This document shows positions 35,163-44,319 of a stretch of 44,319 bases of DNA, piece by piece. Each line of letters begins with the position of its first letter. Position 1 is the first letter of the stretch. Position numbers and translations under genes: made by a program. The notes under the pieces are model-generated. The model had not been told where the DNA came from. It was given only the letters and a program-made list of their open reading frames with translations, and searched no databases. The stretch is from the NCBI GenBank assembly GCA_020846275.1, contig JADLEG010000307.1:1-44319 (forward strand). The letters are read 5' to 3'. This DNA comes from Alphaproteobacteria bacterium (GTDB lineage: Bacteria; Pseudomonadota; Alphaproteobacteria; JAEULC01).

Positions 35163-36113
35163 TTGGGCCGCGTCATCCTGAACCGGGTCCTGGGGTCGAT
35201 CCCGGTGATCCTGATCGTGACCTTGATCACGTTCGGGCTGATGCGGGCCATTCCCGGCGACGTCAGCGCCGCGCTCGGCGGGGTGAGCTCCACCCTCGCC
35301 GAGCGCGAGCTGATCCGCAAGAATCTCGGCCTTGACCAGCCCTGGTATGTGCAGTTGACCAAATGGTACGCGGGGCTGGCGCGCGGCGATCTGGGCCGCT
35401 CGATCTTCCTGGGCAAGGACGTGACGCAGGCGACCTTCGAGCGTCTGCCGGTGACGGTATCGCTCAGCATCTACGCGCTGGTGCTGACCCTCATCTTCGG
35501 AATGGTCAGCGGCGTGCTCGCCGCGCTGCGCCAGAATTCCTGGGTCGACCAGGCGGCGATGATGTTCGCCATGATCGGCGTCTCGATGCCGAACTTCTGG
35601 CTTGGCCTGATGATGATCGTGCTGTTCTCGGTCCAGCTCGGCTGGCTGCCCACCGGCGGCTACATACCGTTCACGCAGGATCCGATCGGCTGGCTGCGGT
35701 CGGCCACCATGCCGGCGATCTCGCTGGCGCTGCTGCAGATCGGCCTGCTGGCGCGCATCACGCGCTCGACCATGCTCGAGGTCCTGCGCCAGGACTACAT
35801 CCGCACGGCACGGGCCAAGGGCCTTCCCAACTACCTGGTGGTCGGCAAGCACGCGCTCGCCAACACCATGATCCCGGTGGTGACGGTGATCGGCATCATC
35901 GTCAGCCTGCTCATCTCCGGCGCGGTGGTGACCGAGTCCGTGTTCTCCATTCCCGGCGTCGGCCAGTTGCTGACCTCGGCGATCCTCAACCGCGACTATC
36001 CGATGATCCAGGGCGGCCTGCTGTTCGTGACCATGCTGCTCGTGGGCATCAATATCCTGGTCGACGTCGCCTATGCCTGGCTCGACCCGCGCGTGAGGTA
36101 CGAAGGTGGCTGA
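35163..36113 (+). CDS. Second peptide-type ABC importer, permease 1 (DppB-like), TTG start
   Basis: A 316-residue permease. The only start that preserves the family N-terminus (GRVILNRVLGSIPVILIVTL) is TTG at 35163-35165; an in-frame stop lies six codons upstream and no ATG or GTG fits. It has MRAIPGDVSAAL (GDP motif), LGLDQPWYVQLTKWYAGLA, the EAA-type loop YIRTARAKGLPNYLVVGKHAL and the end YAWLDPRVRYEGG. Gene end and next gene start overlap by 8 bases. Confidence 0.93.
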   Translation: MGRVILNRVLGSIPVILIVTLITFGLMRAIPGDVSAALGGVSSTLAERELIRKNLGLDQPWYVQLTKWYAGLARGDLGRSIFLGKDVTQATFERLPVTVSLSIYALVLTLIFGMVSGVLAALRQNSWVDQAAMMFAMIGVSMPNFWLGLMMIVLFSVQLGWLPTGGYIPFTQDPIGWLRSATMPAISLALLQIGLLARITRSTMLEVLRQDYIRTARAKGLPNYLVVGKHALANTMIPVVTVIGIIVSLLISGAVVTESVFSIPGVGQLLTSAILNRDYPMIQGGLLFVTMLLVGINILVDVAYAWLDPRVRYEGG

Positions 36114-37004
36114 GGCCGTCGCTACCCTCGACCCCCAAGCCTCGGTCGCCGCCGCGGCACCGCGCCGGTCGCCGCGCTGGGCCACGCTGCGCCGGCTGCT
36201 GCGCCACCGCTCGTTCCAGACCGGGCTGGTGCTGTTCGCGATCATCCTGGTGGCGGCGCTGTTCGCGCCGATGATCACGCCGTCCGACCCCACCAAGCTG
36301 GCGATGCGCGCGCGGTTCAAGCCGCCGAGCTGGGACTTCCTGTTCGGCACCGACAATCTGGGCCGCAGCCAGCTCTCGCGCGTCGTCTATGGCGCGCAGC
36401 TCTCGCTGATGATCGGAACGGCGGTGGTCGTCATCAATGCCGTGTTCGGCACGCTGATCGGGTCGCTGTCGGGCTATTTCCGCCGGCTCGACAACATGCT
36501 GATGCGGATCAACGACGCCATCATGGCGTTCCCCGCGATCCTGCTGGCGATCGGCGTCGCGGCGGTGCTGGGGCGGTCGATGCCGAACATGATCCTGGCG
36601 CTCAGCATCGTGTACATTCCGCGTACCGCGCGCATCGTGCGGTCGTCGGTCATCGTCATCCGCCAGATGGAATACGTGCAGGCCGCGGTCGCCGCCGGGG
36701 CCGGGCACTGGCGCATCCTGCGCCGGCACATCCTGCCCAACTCGATGGCGCCGCTGCTGGTGCAGCTCAGCTTCCTGTTCGCCTATGCCGTCCTGACCGA
36801 GGCGACGCTCAGCTTCCTGGGCCTGGGCGCGGAGCCGCCCACGCCCACCTGGGGCAACATCATGGCCGAGGGGCGCCAGTACATGCGCGAAGCGCCGTGG
36901 ATCATCGCGATTCCCGGTGCTGCGCTGGCGATCACGGTCATGGCGCTCAACCTGCTGGGCGACGGATTGCGCGACATCCTCGACCCAAGGCTGCGGATCC
37001 AGCA

Positions 37005-37008
<4 letters not shown>
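36106..37008 (+). CDS. Second peptide-type ABC importer, permease 2 (DppC-like)
   Basis: A 300-residue permease with a GTG start at 36106-36108 inside the end of the preceding gene. An N-terminal cytoplasmic tail precedes the first helix (FQTGLVLFAIILVAALFAPM), followed by [20 protein letters not shown], the EAA-type loop YVQAAVAAGAGHWRILRRHIL and the conserved end LNLLGDGLRDILDPRLRIQQ. The stop overlaps the next start as GTGA. Confidence 0.93.
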
Positions 37009-38977
<1,969 letters not shown>

Positions 38978-39029
38978 TGCCCTTGCCTCCCCTCCATCCA
39001 CGTCACATCAACGAAAGAGGAAACTTCCG

Positions 39030-39653
39030 ATGGCAGACCTGAAGATTCATGGCATCGCCAAGTCGCGCGCGATCCGCAACATCTGGTTGGCGGAGGAGCT
39101 GGGCGTGCCCTACGACCATGTGAAGGTCGGCTGGGTCGACGGCGGCACCAAGAAGCCCGAGTTCCTGGCGATCAATCCCAATGCCAGCGTGCCGGCGCTC
39201 GAAGACGGCAAGCTGAAGCTGTTCGAATCCCTGGCGATCAACCTCTACCTCGCCAAGAAGCACGGCAAGGGTCTCTATCCGTCGAGCCTGGAGGACGAGG
39301 CGCGCACCTGGCAGTGGACGCTGTGGGTGGCGACCGAAGTCGAGCGTCACATCGGCGCCTATGGCATGCACAGCTGGGGCTACGCGCCGGAAAAGCGCGA
39401 CGCCAAGGTCGCCGCCGAGGCGCGCAAGGCGCTGGACAAGCCGATGGCCGTCCTCGACCAGCATCTCGGCAAGCAGCCCTACCTGCTGGGTCAGAGCTTC
39501 ACCGTCGCCGATCTCAACATCGCCGGCGTGTTCTTCTCGCCCTACGTGATGAAGTTCGACTTCAGCCCGTGGCCGAATGTGAAGGCCTGGATCGACCGCT
39601 GCTTCGGCCGCAAGGCCGCCCAGAAGACGATGGAAATCCGGGCGGCGTCGTAG
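39030..39653 (+). CDS. Glutathione S-transferase family protein
   Basis: A 207-residue cytosolic GST. The thioredoxin-like N-domain reads LKIHGIAKSRAIRNIWLAEELG (Ser/Arg region of the beta class), then NPNASVPALEDGKLKLFESLAINLYL, holding the cis-Pro and the Glu-Ser glutathione contacts. The helical C-domain ends LLGQSFTVADLNIAGV, the N-capping box of the fold. AGAGGAAA lies 9 bp before the ATG. Its place behind a peptide importer could mean a role in glutathione-conjugate handling, but it may also be a bystander. Confidence 0.9.
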   Translation: MADLKIHGIAKSRAIRNIWLAEELGVPYDHVKVGWVDGGTKKPEFLAINPNASVPALEDGKLKLFESLAINLYLAKKHGKGLYPSSLEDEARTWQWTLWVATEVERHIGAYGMHSWGYAPEKRDAKVAAEARKALDKPMAVLDQHLGKQPYLLGQSFTVADLNIAGVFFSPYVMKFDFSPWPNVKAWIDRCFGRKAAQKTMEIRAAS

Positions 39654-39669
39654 CGTCTGGGTTTCGACG

Positions 39670-39709
39670 TGCTTCGAGACGCCCGCTGCGCGCGCTCCTC
39701 GGTATGACG
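39670..39709 (+). repeat. Dispersed intergenic palindromic repeat, copy 1
   Basis: The stretch has TTCGAGACG near its left end and CTCCTCGGTATGACG at its right. It resembles a short repeat family that I know from many alphaproteobacterial intergenic spaces (core: TTCGAGACG, a GC palindrome, then CTCCTC and ATGACG). Copy 2 lies inverted 15 bp away. An outer perfect 9-bp inverted repeat TGGGTTTCG/CGAAACCCA (39658-39666 with 39708-39716) wraps this copy. Confidence 0.65.
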
Positions 39710-39724
39710 AAACCCAAATAGCCG

Positions 39725-39765
39725 CGTCATGGTGAGGAGGGCCCCGCTGGCCCGTCTCGAACCAT
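39725..39765 (-). repeat. Dispersed intergenic palindromic repeat, copy 2 (inverted)
   Basis: Read on the minus strand, this has the same blocks as copy 1: TTCGAGACG, a GC-rich middle that differs, then CTCCTC, three bases, and ATGACG. The pair fills the gap between the convergent GST and oxidase genes. They could fold into a large cruciform or RNA hairpin and act as a bidirectional transcription stop. That role is inferred. Confidence 0.65.
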
Positions 39766-39774
39766 CAAGGCGCG

Positions 39775-41079
39775 TCACCCCGCGCGGCGGTCCAGCCAGT
39801 CCTGAACGCGATAGGCCGTCCCTACCAGCGGCAGGAACCAGGGCTTGCCGCTATAGAGCGGCAGGGTCGGAAAGCCCAGCCCCTCGAAGGCCGAGGGGCG
39901 GTTGGCGCGGCCGGCGATCTTCAGCGCGGTGCGATGGCCGAGATAGCTCGCCATCGCAACGCCGCTGCCCTGGCAGCCGGCCGCGTAGTGCACGCCGTCC
40001 GCGACCGCGATATGCGGCGTGAAGTCGAAGGTGAAGGCGACATTGCCCGTCCAGGCGTGGGTGATCTTCACCGTCGCAAGCTCGGGCCAGATCGCGCACA
40101 TGAAGCGGTGCAGGATGGGCGCCGCCTCGCGCGGCGTGACGGACCGGAAGCTGGCGCGGCCGCCGAACAGGATGCGGTTGCTGTCGGGCGCGGCGCGGTA
40201 GTAGTGCAGCACGCGGTTGGTGTCCGACAGCATCCGTCCGTTCGGGATCAAGCGCTTGATGGTCTCCGGCGGAAGTTCGTCGGTCGCGATGATGTAGCTG
40301 GCGACCGGGATCAGGCGGCGGCGCAGCCATGGCGCGGCGCCGTCGGTATAGCCGTTGGTGGCGACCATGACCTCGCGGGCCTTGACCTGGCCGCGCGCCG
40401 TCCGCACGACGAAGCCGTCCGGGCCGCGCATGACGGACTCGACCCGCGTGCCGTCCACGACCGTGGCGCCCGCGCGCCGCGCCGCAGCCGCAAGACCCTG
40501 ATGGTAGAGCGCGGGGTGCAGTCCGCCGGTGGCGTCGGCCACCATGCCGCCGGCATAGTAGTCGGTCGCAATCTGTTCGCGTTGACGCTCGCGCGGCAGC
40601 GTGTGCGCGTCGAGGCCGGTCAGCGCCTTCAACGCCTCGGCGCGCGCCGCCATCGCTTCGTAGGCCTTGGTGCAATGCGCGCCGACGAACCGTCCGTGCC
40701 GCTTGTAGTGGCACTGGATTCCTTCGCGCGCGATCAGCTCCTCCAGGAAGCCAAGCGAGCCGGCGGCCTCCTCCAGCACGCCCGCGGCCTTCTCCGCACC
40801 GAATTTGCGGGCGAGATCGCCCGAGGCGAGCTTCAATCCGCCGGAAACCATGCCGCCGTTGCGCGAACTGGCGCCGAAGCCGATCCGCTCCGCCTCGAGC
40901 ACCAGCACCTCGACGCCATGCCGGCGCAATTCCAGCGCTGCCGACAAACCGCAGTAGCCGCCGCCAACGATCGCTACATCGACTTGCCAGGGTAGATCCT
41001 TGGGCCTCGAATCGGGCGGCGGCGCTGCTTCCCACCAATAGGGCGTTTCCTTGAATCCGGGGGCGAACAGCTCGTTCAT
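39775..41079 (-). CDS. FAD-dependent amine/amino-acid oxidoreductase, DadA/PuuB type
   Basis: A 434-residue flavoenzyme of the DAO family. It starts MNELFAPGFKETPYWWEAAP, the usual lead of gamma-glutamylputrescine oxidase-type proteins. The FAD motif follows: VDVAIVGGGYCGLSAALELR, then VLVLEAERIGFGASSRNGGM. Further marks are ATNGYTDGAAPWLRRRLIPV, VLHYYRAAPDSNRILFGGR, TPHIAVADGVHYAAGCQGSG and VAMASYLGHRTALKI. The ATG at 41077-41079 is chosen. An in-frame extension upstream has no family similarity. Substrates in this family include gamma-glutamyl amines, N-methylated amino acids and D-amino acids; none can be picked here. The GntR gene upstream on the same strand may control it. Confidence 0.88.
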   Translation of the reverse strand: MNELFAPGFKETPYWWEAAPPPDSRPKDLPWQVDVAIVGGGYCGLSAALELRRHGVEVLVLEAERIGFGASSRNGGMVSGGLKLASGDLARKFGAEKAAGVLEEAAGSLGFLEELIAREGIQCHYKRHGRFVGAHCTKAYEAMAARAEALKALTGLDAHTLPRERQREQIATDYYAGGMVADATGGLHPALYHQGLAAAARRAGATVVDGTRVESVMRGPDGFVVRTARGQVKAREVMVATNGYTDGAAPWLRRRLIPVASYIIATDELPPETIKRLIPNGRMLSDTNRVLHYYRAAPDSNRILFGGRASFRSVTPREAAPILHRFMCAIWPELATVKITHAWTGNVAFTFDFTPHIAVADGVHYAAGCQGSGVAMASYLGHRTALKIAGRANRPSAFEGLGFPTLPLYSGKPWFLPLVGTAYRVQDWLDRRAG

Positions 41080-41260
41080 CGCATCAGTCTCCGTGTGTCG
41101 CCAGCGCGAAGCGGCCCGCCCGGGACGACGCCGATGCATAGCATCTGGTCGCGCCGGAAAGCGAGGCGCAGCATTGTCGCGCGGAGAGGATCGGAACCCG
41201 ATACGCCATCGGCCGCTGGGCGTCGACGAAGAACGCCACCTTCGGCCCGCCAAGCCGCGC
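41080..41260. other. Intergenic region before the amine oxidase gene
   Basis: A 181-bp gap between the GntR stop and the oxidase start, both on the minus strand. No gene was recognised. It contains GATGC-ATA-GCATC at 41133-41145, a 5-bp inverted repeat about 55 bp before the start codon, where an operator could sit. Confidence 0.35.
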
Positions 41261-42046
41261 TCAGGTGACTTCGTTCACGTAGCAGTGCCGCGCGGTCTGG
41301 GCGCGATGGTGGTTCAGGATCGTCGGCGTGCCGGCCTGGTCGAAGCCCAGCTCGTCCATCACCAGCAGCGCCGCCGGCGGCTCCAGTTCCAGCAATTCCA
41401 GATCGCGTTCGTCGGCCAGCCCCGCAGTGATCTCCTCGCGCACCGCCGAGATCCGGATTCCATAGCGCTCCAGCAGGTGAAGATAGACGAGCTCGGGCAC
41501 GTCGCCCGCCGACAGCGGAAACCCGGGCACCCGGTCTGCCGGTATCACCATCAGGTCGTGCATGACCGGAATGCCCCCGACGCTGCGGACGCGGCGCAGG
41601 CGTACGACCCGGTTGCCAGCGGACAGTTCCAGCTTTGCGCTTTCCGCCGGCGAAGCGTTGCCGAGCTCGATGCCGACGACCCGGGCGCTGGAGCGAACGA
41701 CCGAGCCGTCGAGGGCATGCAGGCGGAAATATTGGAAGAACGAGCGCAGGCTGTGATGCGGACGGCGGCCGGTCACCACCGTGCCGGTCTTGCGCCGCCG
41801 AGTGAGCAAACCTTCTGCGGTCAATTCCGCCAAGGCGCGCCGGACCGTGCCGACGGCAACGCCAAAGCCCCTAGCCAGGGCCACCTCGCCCGGCAGCACG
41901 GTGCCCGGCAGCCAGCGACCGATCAGTATCTCCTCGGAAAGGTGCCGTTTGACCGTCTCGTACAGCGGTACGCCGGCCGCTTCGCTCAGCAGCGGCCGAA
42001 TTGCAGTCCTTTGGATCGAAATTCGAGGCGTTGGTTCAAATACCAT
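41261..42046 (-). CDS. GntR-family regulator, HutC/UTRA subfamily
   Basis: A 261-residue regulator. The winged helix-turn-helix reads PLYETVKRHLSEEILIGRWLPGTVLPGEVALARGFGVAVGTVRRAL-type GntR sequence (about 27-75), with the wing GLLTRRRKTGTVV. The UTRA effector domain follows: VVGIELGNASPAESAKLEL, GNRVVRLRRVRSVGGIPVMHDLMVIPADRVPG-type strands, and a tail with HHRAQTARHCYVNEV. The start is uncertain. The ATG at 42044-42046 has a GGAGGGG box 11 bp before it, whereas an ATG at 42104-42106 adds 20 residues and has no such box. It is divergent from an M20 hydrolase gene. Confidence 0.9.
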   Translation of the reverse strand: MVFEPTPRISIQRTAIRPLLSEAAGVPLYETVKRHLSEEILIGRWLPGTVLPGEVALARGFGVAVGTVRRALAELTAEGLLTRRRKTGTVVTGRRPHHSLRSFFQYFRLHALDGSVVRSSARVVGIELGNASPAESAKLELSAGNRVVRLRRVRSVGGIPVMHDLMVIPADRVPGFPLSAGDVPELVYLHLLERYGIRISAVREEITAGLADERDLELLELEPPAALLVMDELGFDQAGTPTILNHHRAQTARHCYVNEVT

Positions 42047-42122
42047 GTTGACATGCGCCCCTCCCGGGCGCTCATATTTCTCTAAAGAATATAGAAATCC
42101 GGACATTTAGGAAGCGTGGATC
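42044..42122. promoter_or_regulatory. AT-rich divergent promoter region, GntR / M20 operon
   Basis: This short gap is clearly AT-rich between 42073 and 42100, unlike its surroundings, as expected for promoters. Candidate operators are CATGT-TG-ACATG at 42044-42055, which covers the GntR start codon, and the ATATT...AATAT arms at 42074-42092. AGGAAG at 42109-42114 is the ribosome-binding site for the M20 gene. Confidence 0.45.
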
Positions 42123-43451
42123 GTGGCTACGGTGCTGTCCGCTGATCGGCTGTCCGTTGCGCGCGACGCGATCGCGCTCGATGAGAAGGCGATCATTGCC
42201 GATCTGGCGCGGCTGATCGCAACGGATACGTCGTTTCCCCCTGGGGAAGGTTACGGATCTTTCGCCGATCTGATGGAAAAGCTGCTGGCGCCCTTCGGCT
42301 TCGGCTTTCGCCGGGTTGCGGTGCCAAAGTCGCTGTGGTTCGCCGGCGCGGGCAGCGGCGACGGCGAGCGCATCAACCTGATCGCCGAGCGGCCGGCCGC
42401 GACCAAGGAAGTCTGCAGCCTCTACTACCATGTCGATACGGTGCCGCCCGGCGCCGGCTGGACCCGCCCGGCGCTGGAGCTGAGCCGTGACGGCAGGCGC
42501 CTCTACGGGCGCGGCACGGCCGACATGAAAGGCACGATCGCCTCCACCCTGGCCGCGCTGCGGGCAGTCGAGCGCACGGGCATGACGCTCAGGTTCGATC
42601 CGGTGCTGCTGTTCTGCACGGACGAGGAAGGCGGCCTCTATCCAGGCGTCCGCTACCTTGCCGAACAGCAGATGTTGCGGGGCCACCTGCTCAATTTCAA
42701 CGGCGGCGCCGCGCCGCGCATCTGGGCCGGCTGCTTCGGCAGCATCGACCTGATGATCCGGGTCTGCAGCCGCGGCGGGCATTCGGGCGATCCGGGCAGC
42801 GGCGTCAACGCGCTGGAGGAAGCCATTCCGCTGCTCCAGGCATTGGAAGAGCTCAAGCGGCGGGTCCAGCTGCGGCAATCGGCCATGCCATCGCCGCCGC
42901 ATTTCGAGGGGCGGCCGCTGACCGCCCTGCTGACGATCGCAGCGGCATCGGGCGGGCAAAAGGGTTCGTCGCTGCCCACGCGCTTCGACATCCTCGTCAA
43001 TCGGCGCTACGCTCCCGAAGAGGATTTCGAGGCGGTATGCGCCGAGCTGGAGGGAACGATCGCCCAGGCCATGAAGAACTCGCGCGCGACCAAGGTCGAG
43101 ACCCGCATGAGCGGCCACCTGGCCCCGGTTTCCGATCCGACCGGGCCGCATTGGCCGCGCTGGCAGGCGGCGCTCGCCCAGGGCTTCGGGTTCGACCCGG
43201 CCAGCTTCCGCCCGTGGGGATCGTCGACGAGTTCCGACATGGGCTGGGTGCAGCGCGCCGGCGTGAAGGAGATCCTGCTGGGGGGCCTGACCCGCCCCGG
43301 CTGCAACGCCCATGCGCCGGACGAGTTCACGACGGTCGACGACGTGGTCGCCCTGGCCCAGTCGATCCTTCTGTACCTGAGCGCCGACTTCAACCCGGCC
43401 ACGCCGCCATCGAAGCGCGCCGGTACGCCTGAAGCACGAGGGAGACCCTGA
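42123..43451 (+). CDS. M20-family metallohydrolase (ArgE/DapE/ACY1-like)
   Basis: A 442-residue di-zinc amidohydrolase that splits an N-acyl amino acid or similar amide. Metal-site motifs are SLYYHVDTVPPG (His103, Asp105), LYGRGTADMKG (bridging Asp134), LFCTDEEGG (catalytic Glu168 and ligand Glu169) and the final GCNAHAPDEF histidine. The lid/dimer domain lies at about 205-325 (CSRGGHSGDPGSGVNALEEA). The start is GTG at 42123-42125 with AGGAAG 8 bp before. Its stop overlaps the following binding-protein start by one base (TGATG). It is likely to process what that importer brings in and to be controlled by the divergent GntR protein. Confidence 0.92.
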   Translation: MATVLSADRLSVARDAIALDEKAIIADLARLIATDTSFPPGEGYGSFADLMEKLLAPFGFGFRRVAVPKSLWFAGAGSGDGERINLIAERPAATKEVCSLYYHVDTVPPGAGWTRPALELSRDGRRLYGRGTADMKGTIASTLAALRAVERTGMTLRFDPVLLFCTDEEGGLYPGVRYLAEQQMLRGHLLNFNGGAAPRIWAGCFGSIDLMIRVCSRGGHSGDPGSGVNALEEAIPLLQALEELKRRVQLRQSAMPSPPHFEGRPLTALLTIAAASGGQKGSSLPTRFDILVNRRYAPEEDFEAVCAELEGTIAQAMKNSRATKVETRMSGHLAPVSDPTGPHWPRWQAALAQGFGFDPASFRPWGSSTSSDMGWVQRAGVKEILLGGLTRPGCNAHAPDEFTTVDDVVALAQSILLYLSADFNPATPPSKRAGTPEARGRP

Positions 43452-44319
43452 TGATTCCGACCATTCCCCTGGACCGCCGCCGGTTCCTTGCCGGCGCGTC
43501 GGCGCTCGGCAGCGGCCTGGTGCTGCCCCGCGCGCCGCTGTTTGCGCAGGCCCAGAAGCGCGGCGGGACGCTGCGCATGAGCGTCGACCAGGCCGTCGCC
43601 AAGCTGAACCCGCTGCTGACCCGCGTGAACCCGGAATACCTGGTGGCGGAGCTGCTCTATAGCAGCCTGACCCGCCTCGGCCTGGACATGGCGCCGGTGC
43701 CCGACCTGGCGGAATCCTGGAACGCCTCGACCGATCTGACGGAATGGACCTTCAAGCTGCGCAAGGGCGTGGCGTTCCACGACGGCTCGCCCTGCACGGC
43801 GGCCGATGTGGTCGCGACGTTCGAGGCGATCATGGACGCCAAGACCGCCTCGCCCGCGCGGCAGAACGTCGGGCCGATCGAGAAAGTCACGGCTTCCGAC
43901 GACACCACGGTCGTTTTCAAGCTGTCCGCGCCCTACGCCGACCTGCCGGTCGCGCTGGCCTATACAAACGCCAAGATCGTTCCCGCTGCGGTCGTCAAGG
44001 CGGGCTTGGCGCGCCTCGATCGCGAGGCGGTGGGAACGGGTCCGTTCAAGCTGGTGTCGTTCGAGCCCGAGCGCCTGGTCGTCGTCGAGCGCAACCCCGC
44101 GTTCTATGACAAGGGGCGGCCCTATCTCGACCGGGTGCAGGTGGTGGTCTATCCCGACCCCACCGCCGAGGTCTCGGCGCTGATCGCCGGCGACACGGAC
44201 CTGATGCTGAACACCCTGCCGACCGAGTTCGGCCGGCTGCAGAAGGCGTCCGGCGTCAAGGCGCTGCGCACGCCGTCGGGCCAGTTCTGCAACATCAATT
44301 TCGGCTGCGACAAGCCGCC
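43451..44319 (+). CDS. Third peptide-type ABC substrate-binding protein (SBP family 5), 3' end beyond window
   Basis: The open frame runs from the ATG at 43451-43453 to the edge, 289 full codons, with no stop. The N-terminus PLDRRRFLAGASALGSGLVL is a twin-arginine signal. Family marks are RGGTLRMSVDQAVAKLNPLL, then FKLRKGVAFHDGSPCTAADV and GTGPFKLVSFEPERLVVVER. Typical relatives have about 500 residues, so roughly 40 per cent is missing. It is translationally coupled to the M20 gene. The permease and ATPase genes presumably follow outside the window. Confidence 0.93.
   Translation, partial: MIPTIPLDRRRFLAGASALGSGLVLPRAPLFAQAQKRGGTLRMSVDQAVAKLNPLLTRVNPEYLVAELLYSSLTRLGLDMAPVPDLAESWNASTDLTEWTFKLRKGVAFHDGSPCTAADVVATFEAIMDAKTASPARQNVGPIEKVTASDDTTVVFKLSAPYADLPVALAYTNAKIVPAAVVKAGLARLDREAVGTGPFKLVSFEPERLVVVERNPAFYDKGRPYLDRVQVVVYPDPTAEVSALIAGDTDLMLNTLPTEFGRLQKASGVKALRTPSGQFCNINFGCDKP

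Overview
The window is GC-rich DNA, very probably chromosomal and from an alphaproteobacterium. The left edge carries the conserved housekeeping order ppx - rlmE - guaB - rsmB, typical of alphaproteobacteria. The rest is dominated by high-affinity importers and catabolic enzymes: three peptide-type ABC systems, one NMT1/Ssu-type ABC system, a family III CoA-transferase and M20/M14 hydrolases. That mix is usual in soil or rhizosphere oligotrophs of the Rhodospirillales or Hyphomicrobiales. The genus cannot be fixed from the sequence alone.

Layout. 1-3437 (minus): start of rsmB, guaB, rlmE and ppx. 3706-3779 (plus): tRNA-Gln(CUG), which marks the edge of the housekeeping block. 3916-6252 (plus): a cytoplasmic BisC-type molybdoenzyme. 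6302-8262 (minus): a frameshifted RTX remnant and an unrecognised Tat-exported protein of lower GC. 8329-10209 (minus): an ABC exporter. 10293-15858 (minus): a complete peptide-type ABC importer, divergent from an AtzA/TrzA-type amidohydrolase (16018-17466, plus).

17463-23857 (minus) is one tight operon: NMT1-type binding protein, ATPase, permease, FAD oxidoreductase, family III CoA-transferase, enoyl-CoA hydratase and 7Fe ferredoxin. It is divergent from a LysR regulator (23994-24896), and two perfect palindromes lie between them. The gene set recalls the carnitine cai/fix logic (CaiB + CaiD + electron carriers), but the substrate is unknown. 24893-26778 (minus) holds otnC-otnK for tetronate catabolism, divergent from an SMP-30 lactonase (26855-27751) and a DoeB-like M14 deacylase (27879-28889). 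28886-32375 (minus) is an overlapping operon of an Ldh2-type dehydrogenase and both subunits of an N,N-dimethylformamidase-like amidohydrolase. Its metal-site motifs appear to be kept.

32598-39653 (plus) carries a D-2-hydroxyacid dehydrogenase, a second complete peptide-type ABC importer and a GST. 39775-41079 (minus) is a DadA/PuuB-type amine or amino-acid oxidase, with a GntR/HutC regulator (41261-42046) behind it. The regulator is divergent from an M20 amidohydrolase and a third peptide-type binding protein that runs off the window. The common theme is import of amide- or peptide-like small molecules followed by hydrolysis, oxidation or CoA activation. The strongest candidates for undescribed biology are the LysR-linked CoA/FAD/ferredoxin operon and the Ldh2-DMFase-like operon. 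No CRISPR array, transposase, integrase or riboswitch was seen. All pathway assignments for the accessory loci are inference from family and context.
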